From a virus: a stretch of 41,138 nt of DNA. Made by a program: the position numbers and the translations under genes. Position 1 is the stretch's first letter. Every line of letters begins with the position of its first letter. The notes under the pieces were generated by a model. It was not told the DNA's origin. It worked only from the letters and a program-made list of their open reading frames with translations, and did no database searches. The stretch is from positions 1 to 41,138 of IMG/VR virus record IMGVR_UViG_3300043538_000019, one strand, 5' to 3'. This document shows positions 32,525 to 38,728 of this stretch, piece by piece.

Positions 32525-32537
32525 TGTTACAGTAACA
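32525..32537. promoter_or_regulatory. Palindrome TGTTAC-A-GTAACA
   Basis: A perfect inverted repeat with six-base arms lies between the DUF3653-type regulator gene and the membrane-protein gene it precedes. No other copy was noticed. It could be an operator for that neighbouring regulator. Confidence 0.4.
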
Positions 32538-32559
32538 GTTTTGATATATCGAGAGGTTG

Positions 32560-32934
32560 CTAAGCGAGCTTCTCGAATACCCACTCCGGCCACACGTCCG
32601 GCACCGGCTGATCGTGTGTCAAAACTAGCTCGTCCTTCAAGCGCTTCAATTCTGTCTGATATCCGGCCAACTGTTGTCGCAAAATCGGTATAGCCAAAAC
32701 CTCACCGGCACCCAGCTGCCAGCCCTCAGGCGATATCAGATATCCGTTACGCACACGCCACCCGGCCCACTTCGGATCGAACGCGATCAGATCCCCGCAT
32801 ATCAAAAGTAGGGCGCTTTTGGGCGGGCACCTTGCTCCGCGCTTCCACCTGCGCGCAGTGGTCAAATCGACGCGGCAGATACGCGCTATCTCTTTGATAG
32901 TAAAGCCGTATAATGCGTTCTCGCGCTGCGCCAT
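32560..32934 (-). CDS. DUF3653-type HTH phage regulator, 124 aa
   Basis: An N-terminal HTH (Thr-Ile-Lys-Glu-Ile-Ala-Arg-Ile-Cys, Asp-Leu-Thr-Thr-Ala-Arg-Arg-Trp-Lys-Arg-Gly) leads into Pro-Pro-Lys-Ser-Ala-Leu-Leu-Leu, Trp-Ala-Gly-Trp-Arg-Val-Arg-Asn-Gly and Ser-Pro-Glu-Gly-Trp, the hallmarks of DUF3653. It then ends in a coiled coil and a Pro-Glu-Trp tail. Members are phage DNA-binding regulators. The best ribosome-binding site upstream (GGAGGT, 32951-32956) is spaced for an ATG at 32944 in another frame, not for this ATG. Confidence 0.75.
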   Translation of the reverse strand: MAQRENALYGFTIKEIARICRVDLTTARRWKRGARCPPKSALLLICGDLIAFDPKWAGWRVRNGYLISPEGWQLGAGEVLAIPILRQQLAGYQTELKRLKDELVLTHDQPVPDVWPEWVFEKLA

Positions 32935-32975
32935 ATACCCACATTACAGCACCTCCAACTGCGCATAATGTATAG

Positions 32976-32990
32976 ATTGGCAAATTGGCA
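32976..32990. repeat. Direct repeat ATTGGCA x2 upstream of the regulator
   Basis: ATTGGCA at 32976-32982 and 32984-32990 sits in the 79-base gap upstream of the DUF3653-type gene, beside AT-rich minus-strand candidate -10 sequences (TATACA, CATTAT). It could be a regulator-binding site. I found no convincing -35. Confidence 0.35.
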
Positions 32991-33013
32991 CTATGTATCA
33001 AAACAATACGCGC

Positions 33014-33346
33014 TCAACTTAAAGTAGAGTCTTCCGGACTTTTGATCATGTCTCGAAACGCGCGGGCAACTGGCTCGACGCGGGTGTCGTACTCGCGAAA
33101 TTTCGCGATGATGCGGTTGGCTGTTGGCACCGAGACGCGCCACATGGCCGCGCACGTCTTGATCGGGACGCCTGATTTTCGGTAGCAGTACAGCTCCCAT
33201 TCCTCGACACGGCGAAGGCGAGGAGGGCGGCCGGTGCGGACTTTTGATTCATTCATAGATTGCTCCACGTGACGCGCACCCTTGGCACGCGGCGGCCTGA
33301 TCTCATCGGCCAGCGCCTCGAGTTCCTCGCGCGTCAGCTCGCTCAC
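33014..33346 (-). CDS. Putative HTH DNA-binding protein, 110 aa
   Basis: The C-terminal half contains a helix-turn-helix (Pro-Ile-Lys-Thr-Cys-Ala-Ala-Met, turn, Val-Pro-Thr-Ala-Asn-Arg-Ile-Ile). The N-terminal part is charged with an Arg-Pro-Pro-Arg-Ala-Lys basic patch. The GTG start at 33346 overlaps the upstream stop (GTGA). It is probably a regulator or terminase-like DNA-binding protein. Confidence 0.55.
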   Translation of the reverse strand: MSELTREELEALADEIRPPRAKGARHVEQSMNESKVRTGRPPRLRRVEEWELYCYRKSGVPIKTCAAMWRVSVPTANRIIAKFREYDTRVEPVARAFRDMIKSPEDSTLS

Positions 33347-33465
33347 CACGTCACCTCATGCCATCGCACCGGGAAGAACGTCGCGGCGATCGTGACGAAC
33401 GCCAGGAACAGCGCTAGGACGTATCCCGCGGCGATCATGTACTGCTTGGCTTCCCAGCAGCTCAC
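33343..33465 (-). CDS. Small membrane protein, 40 aa
   Basis: A GTG start overlaps the upstream stop (GTGA), and the stop overlaps the next GTG. One hydrophobic helix spans about residues 10-33, with a Trp-His-Glu-Val-Thr-Trp end. Chained overlaps on both sides support it despite its size. Confidence 0.5.
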   Translation of the reverse strand: MSCWEAKQYMIAAGYVLALFLAFVTIAATFFPVRWHEVTW

Positions 33466-33554
33466 GACGGCGGCCTCGGCCCGTCCTCATAGACCCATTT
33501 GCCGATGCGCAGGCCGGCGATGAAAGCGATCACGACGAGGATGGCTGTGATCAT
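33462..33554 (-). CDS. Tiny membrane protein, 30 aa
   Basis: The product is Met-Ile-Thr-Ala-Ile-Leu-Val-Val, a hydrophobic helix to about residue 19, then a short charged tail ending Pro-Arg-Pro-Pro-Ser. Its ATG overlaps the stop of the reconstructed HNH gene (ATGA). Before the IS insertion it was therefore directly coupled to that gene. The insertion may now cut its transcription. Confidence 0.5.
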   Translation of the reverse strand: MITAILVVIAFIAGLRIGKWVYEDGPRPPS

Positions 33555-33653
33555 TTTTGGTCCGTTGCGGCATGGGGCGCCTTTGGTTTAAATCTCCGTA
33601 CCGAATCGTGATGGCACGTGCGGCACTGGCGTCGTCCATCAGGCGTAACGTAT
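33551..33653 (-). pseudogene. 3' remnant of the HNH endonuclease gene, left of the IS
   Basis: When the IS and one target copy are removed, this piece continues the HNH frame from 35664 without a break. It encodes Thr-Pro-Asp-Gly-Arg-Arg-Gln-Cys-Arg-Thr-Cys, a basic tail and a TGA that overlaps the next ATG. The restored Cys-x2-Cys is a typical ending for phage HNH proteins. No start remains for it here, so it is not translated. Confidence 0.85.
33646..33653. repeat. Target-site duplication, left (TAACGTAT)
   Basis: This is an exact 8-bp direct copy of 35664-35671, abutting the left inverted repeat. Eight bases is the usual duplication for IS1595-family elements. Confidence 0.88.
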
Positions 33654-33714
33654 CCAGATTATATACTTGACAAACCCACACTGATTTGAGACCATGGCTT
33701 TCAAGGAGATAGCC

Positions 33715-34635
33715 ATGACCGCCCTGAATGCCCCCCACTTCCACGATGACAATAAGGCCCGCGAACATCTGGAAGCAATCCGCTGGCCGCACGGTCCAGT
33801 TTGCCCTCATTGCGGCAGCATGGAGAAGCCCTACGAATTGAAGGGCAAAGCCCATCGTCCAGGCTTGCTGAAGTGTTCCGATTGTCGCGAACAGTTCTCC
33901 GTCACCGTCGGTACAGTGTTTGAGCGCTCCAAGATTTCCCTCTCTAAATGGCTTACGGCCACCTATTTGCTCTGTTCGAGCAAGAAAGGGATTAGCTCCC
34001 ACCAGCTTCATAGAACCCTTGGCGTGACCTACAAGACGGCATGGTTCATGACTCACCGTATCCGTGAAGCCATGCGCGATGTCACTGTCGATCAGCTTGG
34101 CGGAGCTGGCACGAGCGGCATTGTCGAGGCCGACGAAACCTACTTCGGCAAGACGAAGGGCATGGGAAAAGGCGCACATCTGAAGCAGAAACAGAAAGTG
34201 GTAGCGCTGGTAGAGCGCAAGGGCCGCGTCCGCGCGTTCCATGTTCCTACCGTCAATGTAGATACGTTGAAGCCGATCCTTGAGGGTCAGATTGCCGAGA
34301 CTGCCCGCCTTATGACTGACAGTGCTGGCGTGTACAAGAAAATAGGCAAGCGCTTTGCAAGCCATGAAGTGGTTGACCATGCTGCGAAGGAATACGCACG
34401 TGGTGACGTGACGACGAACACGGTCGAAAGTTTCTTCGGCGTTCTCAAGCGCGGCATCAGTGGCGTTTACCAACACGTCGCTCCTGAACATCTGAGCCGC
34501 TACGTCGATGAATTTGCGTTCCGTCATAACAATCGCGTCGCGCTTGAAATTAATGATGCGCAGCGCACTACAAATGCGCTCGCTGGGATCGAAGGCAAGC
34601 GACTCACATATCGGAGGACTGACGCACAAGCGTAA
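33715..34635 (+). CDS. IS1595-family transposase (ISXO2-like), 306 aa
   Basis: It has an N-terminal zinc ribbon (Cys-Pro-His-Cys at 30-33, Cys-Ser-Asp-Cys at 54-57), then an HTH-like stretch and a DDE catalytic core: Glu-Ala-Asp-Glu-Thr-Tyr-Phe-Gly (Asp 140), Met-Thr-Asp-Ser (Asp 202) and Asn-Thr-Val-Glu-Ser-Phe-Phe (Glu 238). The ATG at 33715 is preferred over 33694 because AAGGAG lies six bases before it. All catalytic motifs are intact, so it may be active. Confidence 0.9.
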   Translation: MTALNAPHFHDDNKAREHLEAIRWPHGPVCPHCGSMEKPYELKGKAHRPGLLKCSDCREQFSVTVGTVFERSKISLSKWLTATYLLCSSKKGISSHQLHRTLGVTYKTAWFMTHRIREAMRDVTVDQLGGAGTSGIVEADETYFGKTKGMGKGAHLKQKQKVVALVERKGRVRAFHVPTVNVDTLKPILEGQIAETARLMTDSAGVYKKIGKRFASHEVVDHAAKEYARGDVTTNTVESFFGVLKRGISGVYQHVAPEHLSRYVDEFAFRHNNRVALEINDAQRTTNALAGIEGKRLTYRRTDAQA

Positions 34636-34656
34636 AAAGCCGTAACGAACAACCCG

Positions 34657-35385
34657 ATGCCGCAGCCTCTCTCAATTGTTAATCCGGATGCCGGAATACA
34701 AATCGGTAACTCTTGGGATAGCCCAGCCAAAACCAGGCCGCAGCTTGCCCTTTTATCAATGAACGTTGTCGCCGAGTTTTCGATTTTAGAATCCTTCGTG
34801 AGTTCGCTTTTCGTAAAAATGCTCGGACCAAATCCAGGTCCGGCCGCTGCTGTATTCGCCGCTATAAAAAATGAAGTGGCTCGAAAGGACGCATTCAGAG
34901 CAGTAGCCAAAACAGTTCTCAATGAAACAGAAATGGATCTTCTGGAAGCTGTTTTGGCACGGTTTGATACTGCGGCGCGCGGCAGAAATAAGGTTGCCCA
35001 CCATGTTTGGGGGCATTCGCCAGCAATACCTGACGGCGTTCTTCTTTGCGATCCAGTGGTATTTACAAAAGCGAATGTTGAGATGCATCAGTACCTTCAA
35101 ATAATTAAATCCCGCACAAATCCTCAAGCTCGCTTGGAGTCAAATCCGGTTCGTCCAGAATTTCCAATAGACAAAATCTACGTGTATTACGCGCATGACT
35201 TCATTTCTATGTCGGAGGAAATTCAAAAGGCCATGAATTTCGTCGGTCATTTCAGGCACTATTTGGAGAACAAGGATCATCCGAGAGGCCCACAACTATT
35301 CGATGCGCTATCCAAAATGCCTGAGATTCAGTCATTTCTATTCCATCAATCCGAGCGTCGGAAAAAGAATGCAGAAGCTCCGTAG
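34657..35385 (+). CDS. IS passenger protein with HEPN-like motif, 242 aa
   Basis: The protein is largely helical and contains Arg-Asn-Lys-Val-Ala-His-His (Arg 110 to His 115), the R-x4-H signature of HEPN RNases, in a helix context (Ala-Arg-Phe-Asp-Thr-Ala before, Val-Trp-Gly-His after). HEPN proteins are often toxins or abortive-infection effectors. No partner antitoxin is obvious unless it is the 41-aa downstream protein. The lower GC than the phage indicates transfer with the IS. HEPN assignment is by motif only. Confidence 0.55.
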   Translation: MPQPLSIVNPDAGIQIGNSWDSPAKTRPQLALLSMNVVAEFSILESFVSSLFVKMLGPNPGPAAAVFAAIKNEVARKDAFRAVAKTVLNETEMDLLEAVLARFDTAARGRNKVAHHVWGHSPAIPDGVLLCDPVVFTKANVEMHQYLQIIKSRTNPQARLESNPVRPEFPIDKIYVYYAHDFISMSEEIQKAMNFVGHFRHYLENKDHPRGPQLFDALSKMPEIQSFLFHQSERRKKNAEAP

Positions 35386-35461
35386 CAATTGCGCCCATCA
35401 ATTTGTCGGGACTGATCACAATTGATTTGGACGCGTTCATGGCGTAGCGTCCAATACAGAT

Positions 35462-35587
35462 ATGGATAAACCACCACAAGAAAAGTCTGTACCCCGCCCG
35501 GACGACGTGCTGCGACGTATGCTGAGTACGCCGCCAACGCCGCACAAACCGGCGCCAAAAGAACCGACAAAGAAGCCCGCTAAGTAG
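35462..35587 (+). CDS. Small basic Pro/Lys-rich IS protein, 41 aa
   Basis: The product starts Met-Asp-Lys-Pro-Pro, has an Asp-Asp-Val-Leu-Arg-Arg-Met-Leu helix, then Thr-Pro-Pro-Thr-Pro-His-Lys-Pro and a Lys-rich end. An intrinsic terminator overlaps its stop codon. I recall small proteins with this Asp-Asp-Val-Leu and Pro-Pro-x-Pro-His-Lys pattern near similar transposases. It may be an accessory or a partner of the HEPN protein. The ribosome-binding site is weak. Confidence 0.5.
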   Translation: MDKPPQEKSVPRPDDVLRRMLSTPPTPHKPAPKEPTKKPAK

Positions 35588-35600
35588 CGGGCGTTTTTTT
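35575..35600 (+). terminator. Intrinsic terminator at the right end of the IS
   Basis: GCCCGCT / AGCGGGC forms a seven-pair stem with an AAGT loop, followed after one base by seven Ts. It ends the IS passenger transcript and overlaps the stop codon of the 41-aa gene. Confidence 0.85.
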
Positions 35601-35646
35601 CCGGCCTGTCACGCTGGCCGAAGCGTGGATTCGTGCTCATGGTTTG

Positions 35647-36114
35647 TCAAGTATACATACTGGTAACGTATAGGTTGGCGCCTGACAATTCGTGATCGCG
35701 GATGCAGTGCGTCCGGTCCCGCGGCGCTGGGTGGCCTTTCCCGTATGGCTTTCGCGCTGTACCTCGGCGACCCCTAGCGATCGACTCGGCTATGTTCTGC
35801 TTGTCGCTACCGGCCGATAGGTGCTCAGGATTGAAACAGATCGGGTTGTCGCAGGAATGCAGAACGTCCAGCGTTGTCTCGCCATAATGAATACGGTAAA
35901 CGAGACGGGTGACGCGCTGGTTCTTGCCTCGAAAGCAAATCTCCGCGTACCCATTCGGGAGAATGTAGCCGATGTATTCCCAGCACCCTGAGGCGGTGAG
36001 GCGGCGCCGAGTCATGAGCCTTTTCATGATAAGCGGAAACGCTACCTCGTCAGGCACGTCTTGACCTATGTGCGTGTCGCTTGCAATCGTCCTACCGAAG
36101 CCCTGCTTAGCCAT
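35647..36114 (-). pseudogene. HNH endonuclease gene, 5' part, interrupted by the IS
   Basis: The HNH core is visible: Leu-Asp-Val-Leu-His-Ser-Cys-Asp-Asn-Pro, then Cys-Phe-Asn-Pro-Glu-His-Leu, then Asp-Lys-Gln-Asn-Ile and Arg-Gly-Arg-Arg. The last native codon is Val before the duplication. After that the frame reads five IS-encoded residues and stops at 35647. The intact gene would give about 181 aa. The product lacks its C-terminal Cys-x2-Cys tail but keeps the catalytic core, so partial activity is possible. The start at 36114 overlaps the upstream stop by eight bases. Confidence 0.85.
35664..35671. repeat. Target-site duplication, right (TAACGTAT)
   Basis: This is an exact copy of 33646-33653 next to the right inverted repeat. 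It lies inside the codons Leu-Tyr-Val-Thr of the interrupted HNH gene. Confidence 0.88.
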
Positions 36115-36289
36115 TGTCAACGGCCCTATCAACATGTGTCGGTTGGTGGCAGGCACACGGGCACACTTCCACGCCGTTCATACCGTTGCTGCACGCTGCA
36201 CATGTTTTGGCATCGTCCCAATGGCAGGCGCACCGCAATACCAATTCGCCGCCGTTAATTTTTATAGTTGCAAATCGACTGAAGCTCAT
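36107..36289 (-). CDS. Cys-rich zinc-binding protein, 60 aa
   Basis: The ATG at 36289 has a GGAGG nine bases upstream and overlaps the previous stop (ATGA). The second half holds Cys-Ala-Cys-His, Cys-Ala-Ala-Cys and Cys-Pro-Cys-Ala-Cys-His, at least seven Cys and two His, enough for two zinc sites. The function is unknown. Confidence 0.55.
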   Translation of the reverse strand: MSFSRFATIKINGGELVLRCACHWDDAKTCAACSNGMNGVEVCPCACHQPTHVDRAVDNG

Positions 36290-36456
36290 ACGTCTGAACC
36301 TCCGCTGGCCTGTGTCGCTGTAGCGCGCCATCTGAACCACGCTGCCATTGTCTTGCATGCGCCGCAAAAGGCCTTTTTGAAGGTCATGAAATACATCGGC
36401 GTTCCGTCCGCAGACCCACAATGGGGGCAAAACCACTCCTGATTGTTAACCTTCAT
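36286..36456 (-). CDS. Zinc-ribbon protein, 56 aa
   Basis: The frame reads Met-Lys-Val-Asn-Asn-Gln-Glu-Trp-Phe, then Cys-Pro-His-Cys-Gly and Cys-Gly-Ala-Cys about 17 residues later, a clear zinc ribbon. GGAGAGG lies seven bases before the ATG. Both ends overlap neighbours (ATGA). A longer frame over the same bases lacks these features, so I prefer this one. Confidence 0.65.
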   Translation of the reverse strand: MKVNNQEWFCPHCGSADGTPMYFMTFKKAFCGACKTMAAWFRWRATATQASGGSDV

Positions 36457-36542
36457 TGCTTAACCTCTCCATCGAATTGTGTGTTTTCCGCCGGATGCAA
36501 CCCCCGGAGTGTCGTGCCCGGAATCAATGGATTAATGGGCAT
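36453..36542 (-). CDS. Tiny protein, 29 aa
   Basis: The frame starts in a TAATG overlap with the upstream stop and ends in an ATGA overlap with the zinc-ribbon start. It reads Met-Pro-Ile-Asn-Pro-Leu-Ile-Pro-Gly. It fills exactly the gap between two chained genes, which supports translation. It may act as a coupling leader rather than as a protein. Confidence 0.4.
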   Translation of the reverse strand: MPINPLIPGTTLRGLHPAENTQFDGEVKQ

Positions 36543-36751
36543 TACGCATCACCCCCTTTATCGACAGAACTTGTTTCAGATTGACTGCGCTCAAGCCAGC
36601 CGCACTCGTAGCAGCCAAGCGCACCGGCAGTTATCGTCTCAAGGCTTTCCTTGCCGCAGTCCGGGCAGAGCGACAGAACTTCACGGCACGCCCGGCAATA
36701 GCACATAGGTTCGGTAACCTCATTTTCGCAGCCTAGGCATTCGTAGCTCAT
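36542..36751 (-). CDS. Double zinc-ribbon-like protein, 69 aa
   Basis: Four Cys-x2-Cys-type knuckles occur: Cys-Leu-Gly-Cys, Cys-Tyr-Cys-Arg-Ala-Cys, Cys-Pro-Asp-Cys and Cys-Tyr-Glu-Cys. This predicts two zinc ribbons, followed by a polar tail. The start overlaps the stop of the methylase-like gene (ATGA). The role is unknown. Confidence 0.65.
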   Translation of the reverse strand: MSYECLGCENEVTEPMCYCRACREVLSLCPDCGKESLETITAGALGCYECGWLERSQSETSSVDKGGDA

Positions 36752-37365
36752 TTGCGACCGTCAGGTAATGGATTAGATTGAGAGGTGCGCGCGATCGATA
36801 TCAGCATGTCGCGAAACTCCAATGGTGTTTTAGCTGCGGCCGCCTTACCGACCCGCGGGCGCTTCTCGCCGCTCTTGACGTGATTGCCGCACCAGGAAAC
36901 TAGAGCCGAGCTCGCACCGTCCGGATTGAGTCCCCACTTGAGCGACGGCAAATCATCGCAGCCATGGGCATAGAGCCATGTGGCTTTCTTGGCGACGTGC
37001 CCATATCGACCTTGCTCGACGTGAGCGACCCAGCCGCCGCACATTGAGCGCTGCCAGCCTTCCGCGGCGGGCGCCGGCAGGCCGTAGAACAGGAACGCAT
37101 CGGTGTACGCGGGATGCTCGAGGACGCCGCCCCAGCGCCTTACGGATGCGAGCGCAGACTCAAAAGTCCCACCATCGTCACCCTTCTTGTGGCCCCATCG
37201 CTTTTCTACCAAGCCGGCCAGTCGGCACCAGCGCGAGCAAGGCGGGTGAGCCACCACGGCGTGCGGCCCTGGATAGTTGCGCGCATCTCGAGATTCGTCC
37301 CACGGATCGACATAGGGCAACCCGAAATAAGCCCCGCCTTTGTGGACGAACAGCGCGGCAATCAC
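36748..37365 (-). CDS. Cytosine-methylase-like phage protein, 205 aa
   Basis: The sequence Ala-His-Pro-Pro-Cys-Ser-Arg-Trp (Cys 43) resembles the Pro-Cys loop of C5 cytosine methylases, and Gly-Gly-Val-Leu-Glu-His-Pro near residues 79-85 sits where the Glu-Asn-Val motif would be. A later Gly-His-x-x-Lys-Lys-Ala-Thr-Trp-Leu-Tyr segment is typical of this short phage family. It lacks the length and SAM motifs of a full enzyme, so it may modify DNA with reduced machinery or be non-catalytic. It overlaps both neighbours. Confidence 0.55.
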   Translation of the reverse strand: MIAALFVHKGGAYFGLPYVDPWDESRDARNYPGPHAVVAHPPCSRWCRLAGLVEKRWGHKKGDDGGTFESALASVRRWGGVLEHPAYTDAFLFYGLPAPAAEGWQRSMCGGWVAHVEQGRYGHVAKKATWLYAHGCDDLPSLKWGLNPDGASSALVSWCGNHVKSGEKRPRVGKAAAAKTPLEFRDMLISIARTSQSNPLPDGRK

Positions 37366-37679
37366 TTTATGACAGCTCCGGATGTAGCCTGTTGCGCAAT
37401 TAAGCGGTCGATGTGATCCGCGATCTCGGCAAACGACTTCATTCTATCGTCGTTCAATTCAACGAACACATCCTGCTCTTCCTCGCTTAGATCCATGATC
37501 TTCCGCAAGTCGCTATATGGCTTTGGGTTTTCCAGCGGATCAGCGCCAGAGATGAAACATTTGTATGCCACACCCAAGCAGCAAAGATCACCCTTGGAAT
37601 TGCGAATGGCATTCCTGGCCTGGTGATACTTTCCAGATCTAAGCGCTTCGCTCCAAACCCTGGCCTTTTCAATGTTCAT
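37362..37679 (-). CDS. Phage protein with Cys-Cys-Leu-Gly-Val motif, 105 aa
   Basis: The pattern Trp-x2-Ala-Leu-Arg-Ser-Gly-Lys-Tyr-x-Gln and then Asp-Leu-Cys-Cys-Leu-Gly-Val-Ala marks a widespread but uncharacterised phage family. The C-terminal half is acidic and helical. ATGA overlaps link it to the genes on both sides. The gene at 38897 carries a related-looking motif. Confidence 0.65.
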   Translation of the reverse strand: MNIEKARVWSEALRSGKYHQARNAIRNSKGDLCCLGVAYKCFISGADPLENPKPYSDLRKIMDLSEEEQDVFVELNDDRMKSFAEIADHIDRLIAQQATSGAVIK

Positions 37680-37870
37680 TTAGACTCTCCTGCCTCACTC
37701 GCTTGTTGCTCTTTGCGCCGCTCGTATTCCCATTCGATAACGCCCATGTAAACGGCGCCGGCCAATAGCCCAGAAGCCCAACCGACACTCCATACCCAGT
37801 ATGGCGTCACGAAGTGCGAGAACACGCACGAGGCCGTGGCCCAGACGAACAGCGCGATTAGCTTCTTCAA
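37676..37870 (-). CDS. Two-span membrane protein, TTG start, 64 aa
   Basis: A TTG start at 37870 is proposed: GGGGAG lies seven bases before it, and no ATG in this frame is close. Hydrophobic segments at about residues 3-19 and 25-44 precede a highly charged tail (Glu-Trp-Glu-Tyr-Glu-Arg-Arg-Lys). The stop overlaps the next ATG. Confidence 0.55.
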   Translation of the reverse strand: MKKLIALFVWATASCVFSHFVTPYWVWSVGWASGLLAGAVYMGVIEWEYERRKEQQASEAGESK

Positions 37871-37886
37871 GGCTTCACTCCCCGGT

Positions 37887-38111
37887 TCATAGTTGATCTT
37901 CCAGTTTCGTGACGTAGTGATTGAGCCGGCTGATGCACTCAATCGCATCGTTGAAAGCAAGCGGGCCGTTAGCCCATTCCTGGAACTGTTTTACGTTGTC
38001 CGGGTCACTGCTGTTCTGCATCGGGTCGTCCTTGCCAGGACGAAGGCGATGAAACCTGGCGTGATACAGTTCCCCCACGATTTCAAAGAACTCGTTAGGA
38101 CCGACCAGCAT
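37887..38111 (-). CDS. Hypothetical protein, 74 aa
   Basis: AAGGAG lies six bases before the ATG at 38111, which decides the start. The product is helical and polar (Asn-Glu-Phe-Phe-Glu-Ile-Val-Gly, later Leu-Asn-His-Tyr-Val-Thr-Lys-Leu). It overlaps the upstream gene's end by 17 bases. The family is not recognised. Confidence 0.6.
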   Translation of the reverse strand: MLVGPNEFFEIVGELYHARFHRLRPGKDDPMQNSSDPDNVKQFQEWANGPLAFNDAIECISRLNHYVTKLEDQL

Positions 38112-38394
38112 CTGAGTCTCCTTTCGTTTCCACTTGGGAGGACGGAATATTCGACAAGGACCCTCCGGCCAAGGTCTGTTCAGCCATCGGCTGGTTTGGT
38201 GCCAGCGGATTGCCTGTCTGATTACAATTCGTTTCCGCAGTGGAACCAAGCGCCTCACGGGCAACCCTAACGGCGCTCCCGCTGCCGAATGTCTCTATCT
38301 CACGCAGCGCCGCCTCAAGCGCGCGGATGCGGGCTAGATCGTCTCGACGTGCCTTGATTGCATCCTCGTACATTGCTTGCCAAGACTTTCTCAT
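38095..38394 (-). CDS. Helical phage protein, 99 aa
   Basis: Residues 1-50 form a predicted coiled coil (Ala-Met-Tyr-Glu-Asp-Ala-Ile, Arg-Ile-Arg-Ala-Leu-Glu-Ala-Ala-Leu-Arg-Glu-Ile-Glu). The remainder is Ser/Gly/Asn-rich and probably unstructured. The start overlaps the upstream stop (ATGA) and has AAGGAA nearby. The function is unknown. Confidence 0.55.
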   Translation of the reverse strand: MRKSWQAMYEDAIKARRDDLARIRALEAALREIETFGSGSAVRVAREALGSTAETNCNQTGNPLAPNQPMAEQTLAGGSLSNIPSSQVETKGDSDAGRS

Positions 38395-38723
38395 TTAACA
38401 TTTCCTTGTTCAGAGAATCTTTGCGCAGGAAAGCATCGCGCGGCTTCTCTCAGTGCGTTGCGAACCTCCCGGCAGACTTTGAAATGGTCGGGATCTTCAC
38501 GCCGCCAATCGGCATCAGCGAGCTTGCCGCCAACGGTATAAGAAGCCCGCGCAGTGTCGGTGTTCTCGGCCAGGAGCGCCTGAGCGGCCCGTATGAGGCG
38601 GTCAAAAGCCATGTGCTTGCGCATCTCGCCCTTTACGAATGGCGGTATCTCAAGTAAGCCACCGCTGTCACAAGCGCATGCGTTGCGCTCATTCCCACAG
38701 CCTGGGCACATGCCAACAGCCAT
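38391..38723 (-). CDS. Small protein with N-terminal zinc knuckle, 110 aa
   Basis: The start Met-Ala-Val-Gly-Met is followed by Cys-Pro-Gly-Cys-Gly and Cys-Ala-Cys-Asp, a partial zinc ribbon, then a helical body with Asp-His-Phe-Lys-Val-Cys-Arg-Glu-Val-Arg near the end. The ATG at 38723 lies just after the stop of the 49-aa gene. The role is unknown. Confidence 0.6.
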   Translation of the reverse strand: MAVGMCPGCGNERNACACDSGGLLEIPPFVKGEMRKHMAFDRLIRAAQALLAENTDTARASYTVGGKLADADWRREDPDHFKVCREVRNALREAARCFPAQRFSEQGNVK

Positions 38724-38728
38724 GTCTC

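Larger units (their letters stand above)
33654..35663 (+). mobile_element. IS1595-family insertion sequence with passenger genes, 2,010 bp
   Basis: The element is bounded by 23-bp inverted repeats (33654-33676 and 35641-35663, 20 of 23 matching, both ending CCAG) and an exact 8-bp duplication. It carries a complete transposase, a passenger gene with a HEPN-like motif and a 41-aa gene with a terminator. The passenger region is less GC-rich and uses more A/T codons than the phage, which points to a foreign origin. IS1595 members with passenger genes are known. The preserved ends and duplication suggest a recent insertion. Confidence 0.9.

Noticed and set aside
32747-32944. Frame starting at ATG 32944 as a real gene
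   Set aside because: It overlaps the DUF3653-type protein, whose motifs are unmistakable, and has no features of its own. Only its start signal is reported.
33487-34629. Long minus-strand frame across the transposase
   Set aside because: It is the shadow of the transposase; the plus frame carries the zinc ribbon and DDE motifs and the ribosome-binding site.
35252-35545. Minus-strand frame at the right end of the IS passenger
   Set aside because: It overlaps the passenger C-terminus and the 41-aa gene and shows no ribosome-binding site or motif.
36286-36436. Longer 109-aa frame extending the Cys-rich protein upstream
   Set aside because: The same bases encode a clear zinc ribbon in another frame with its own ribosome-binding site, and the 60-aa start has a GGAGG and an ATGA overlap.
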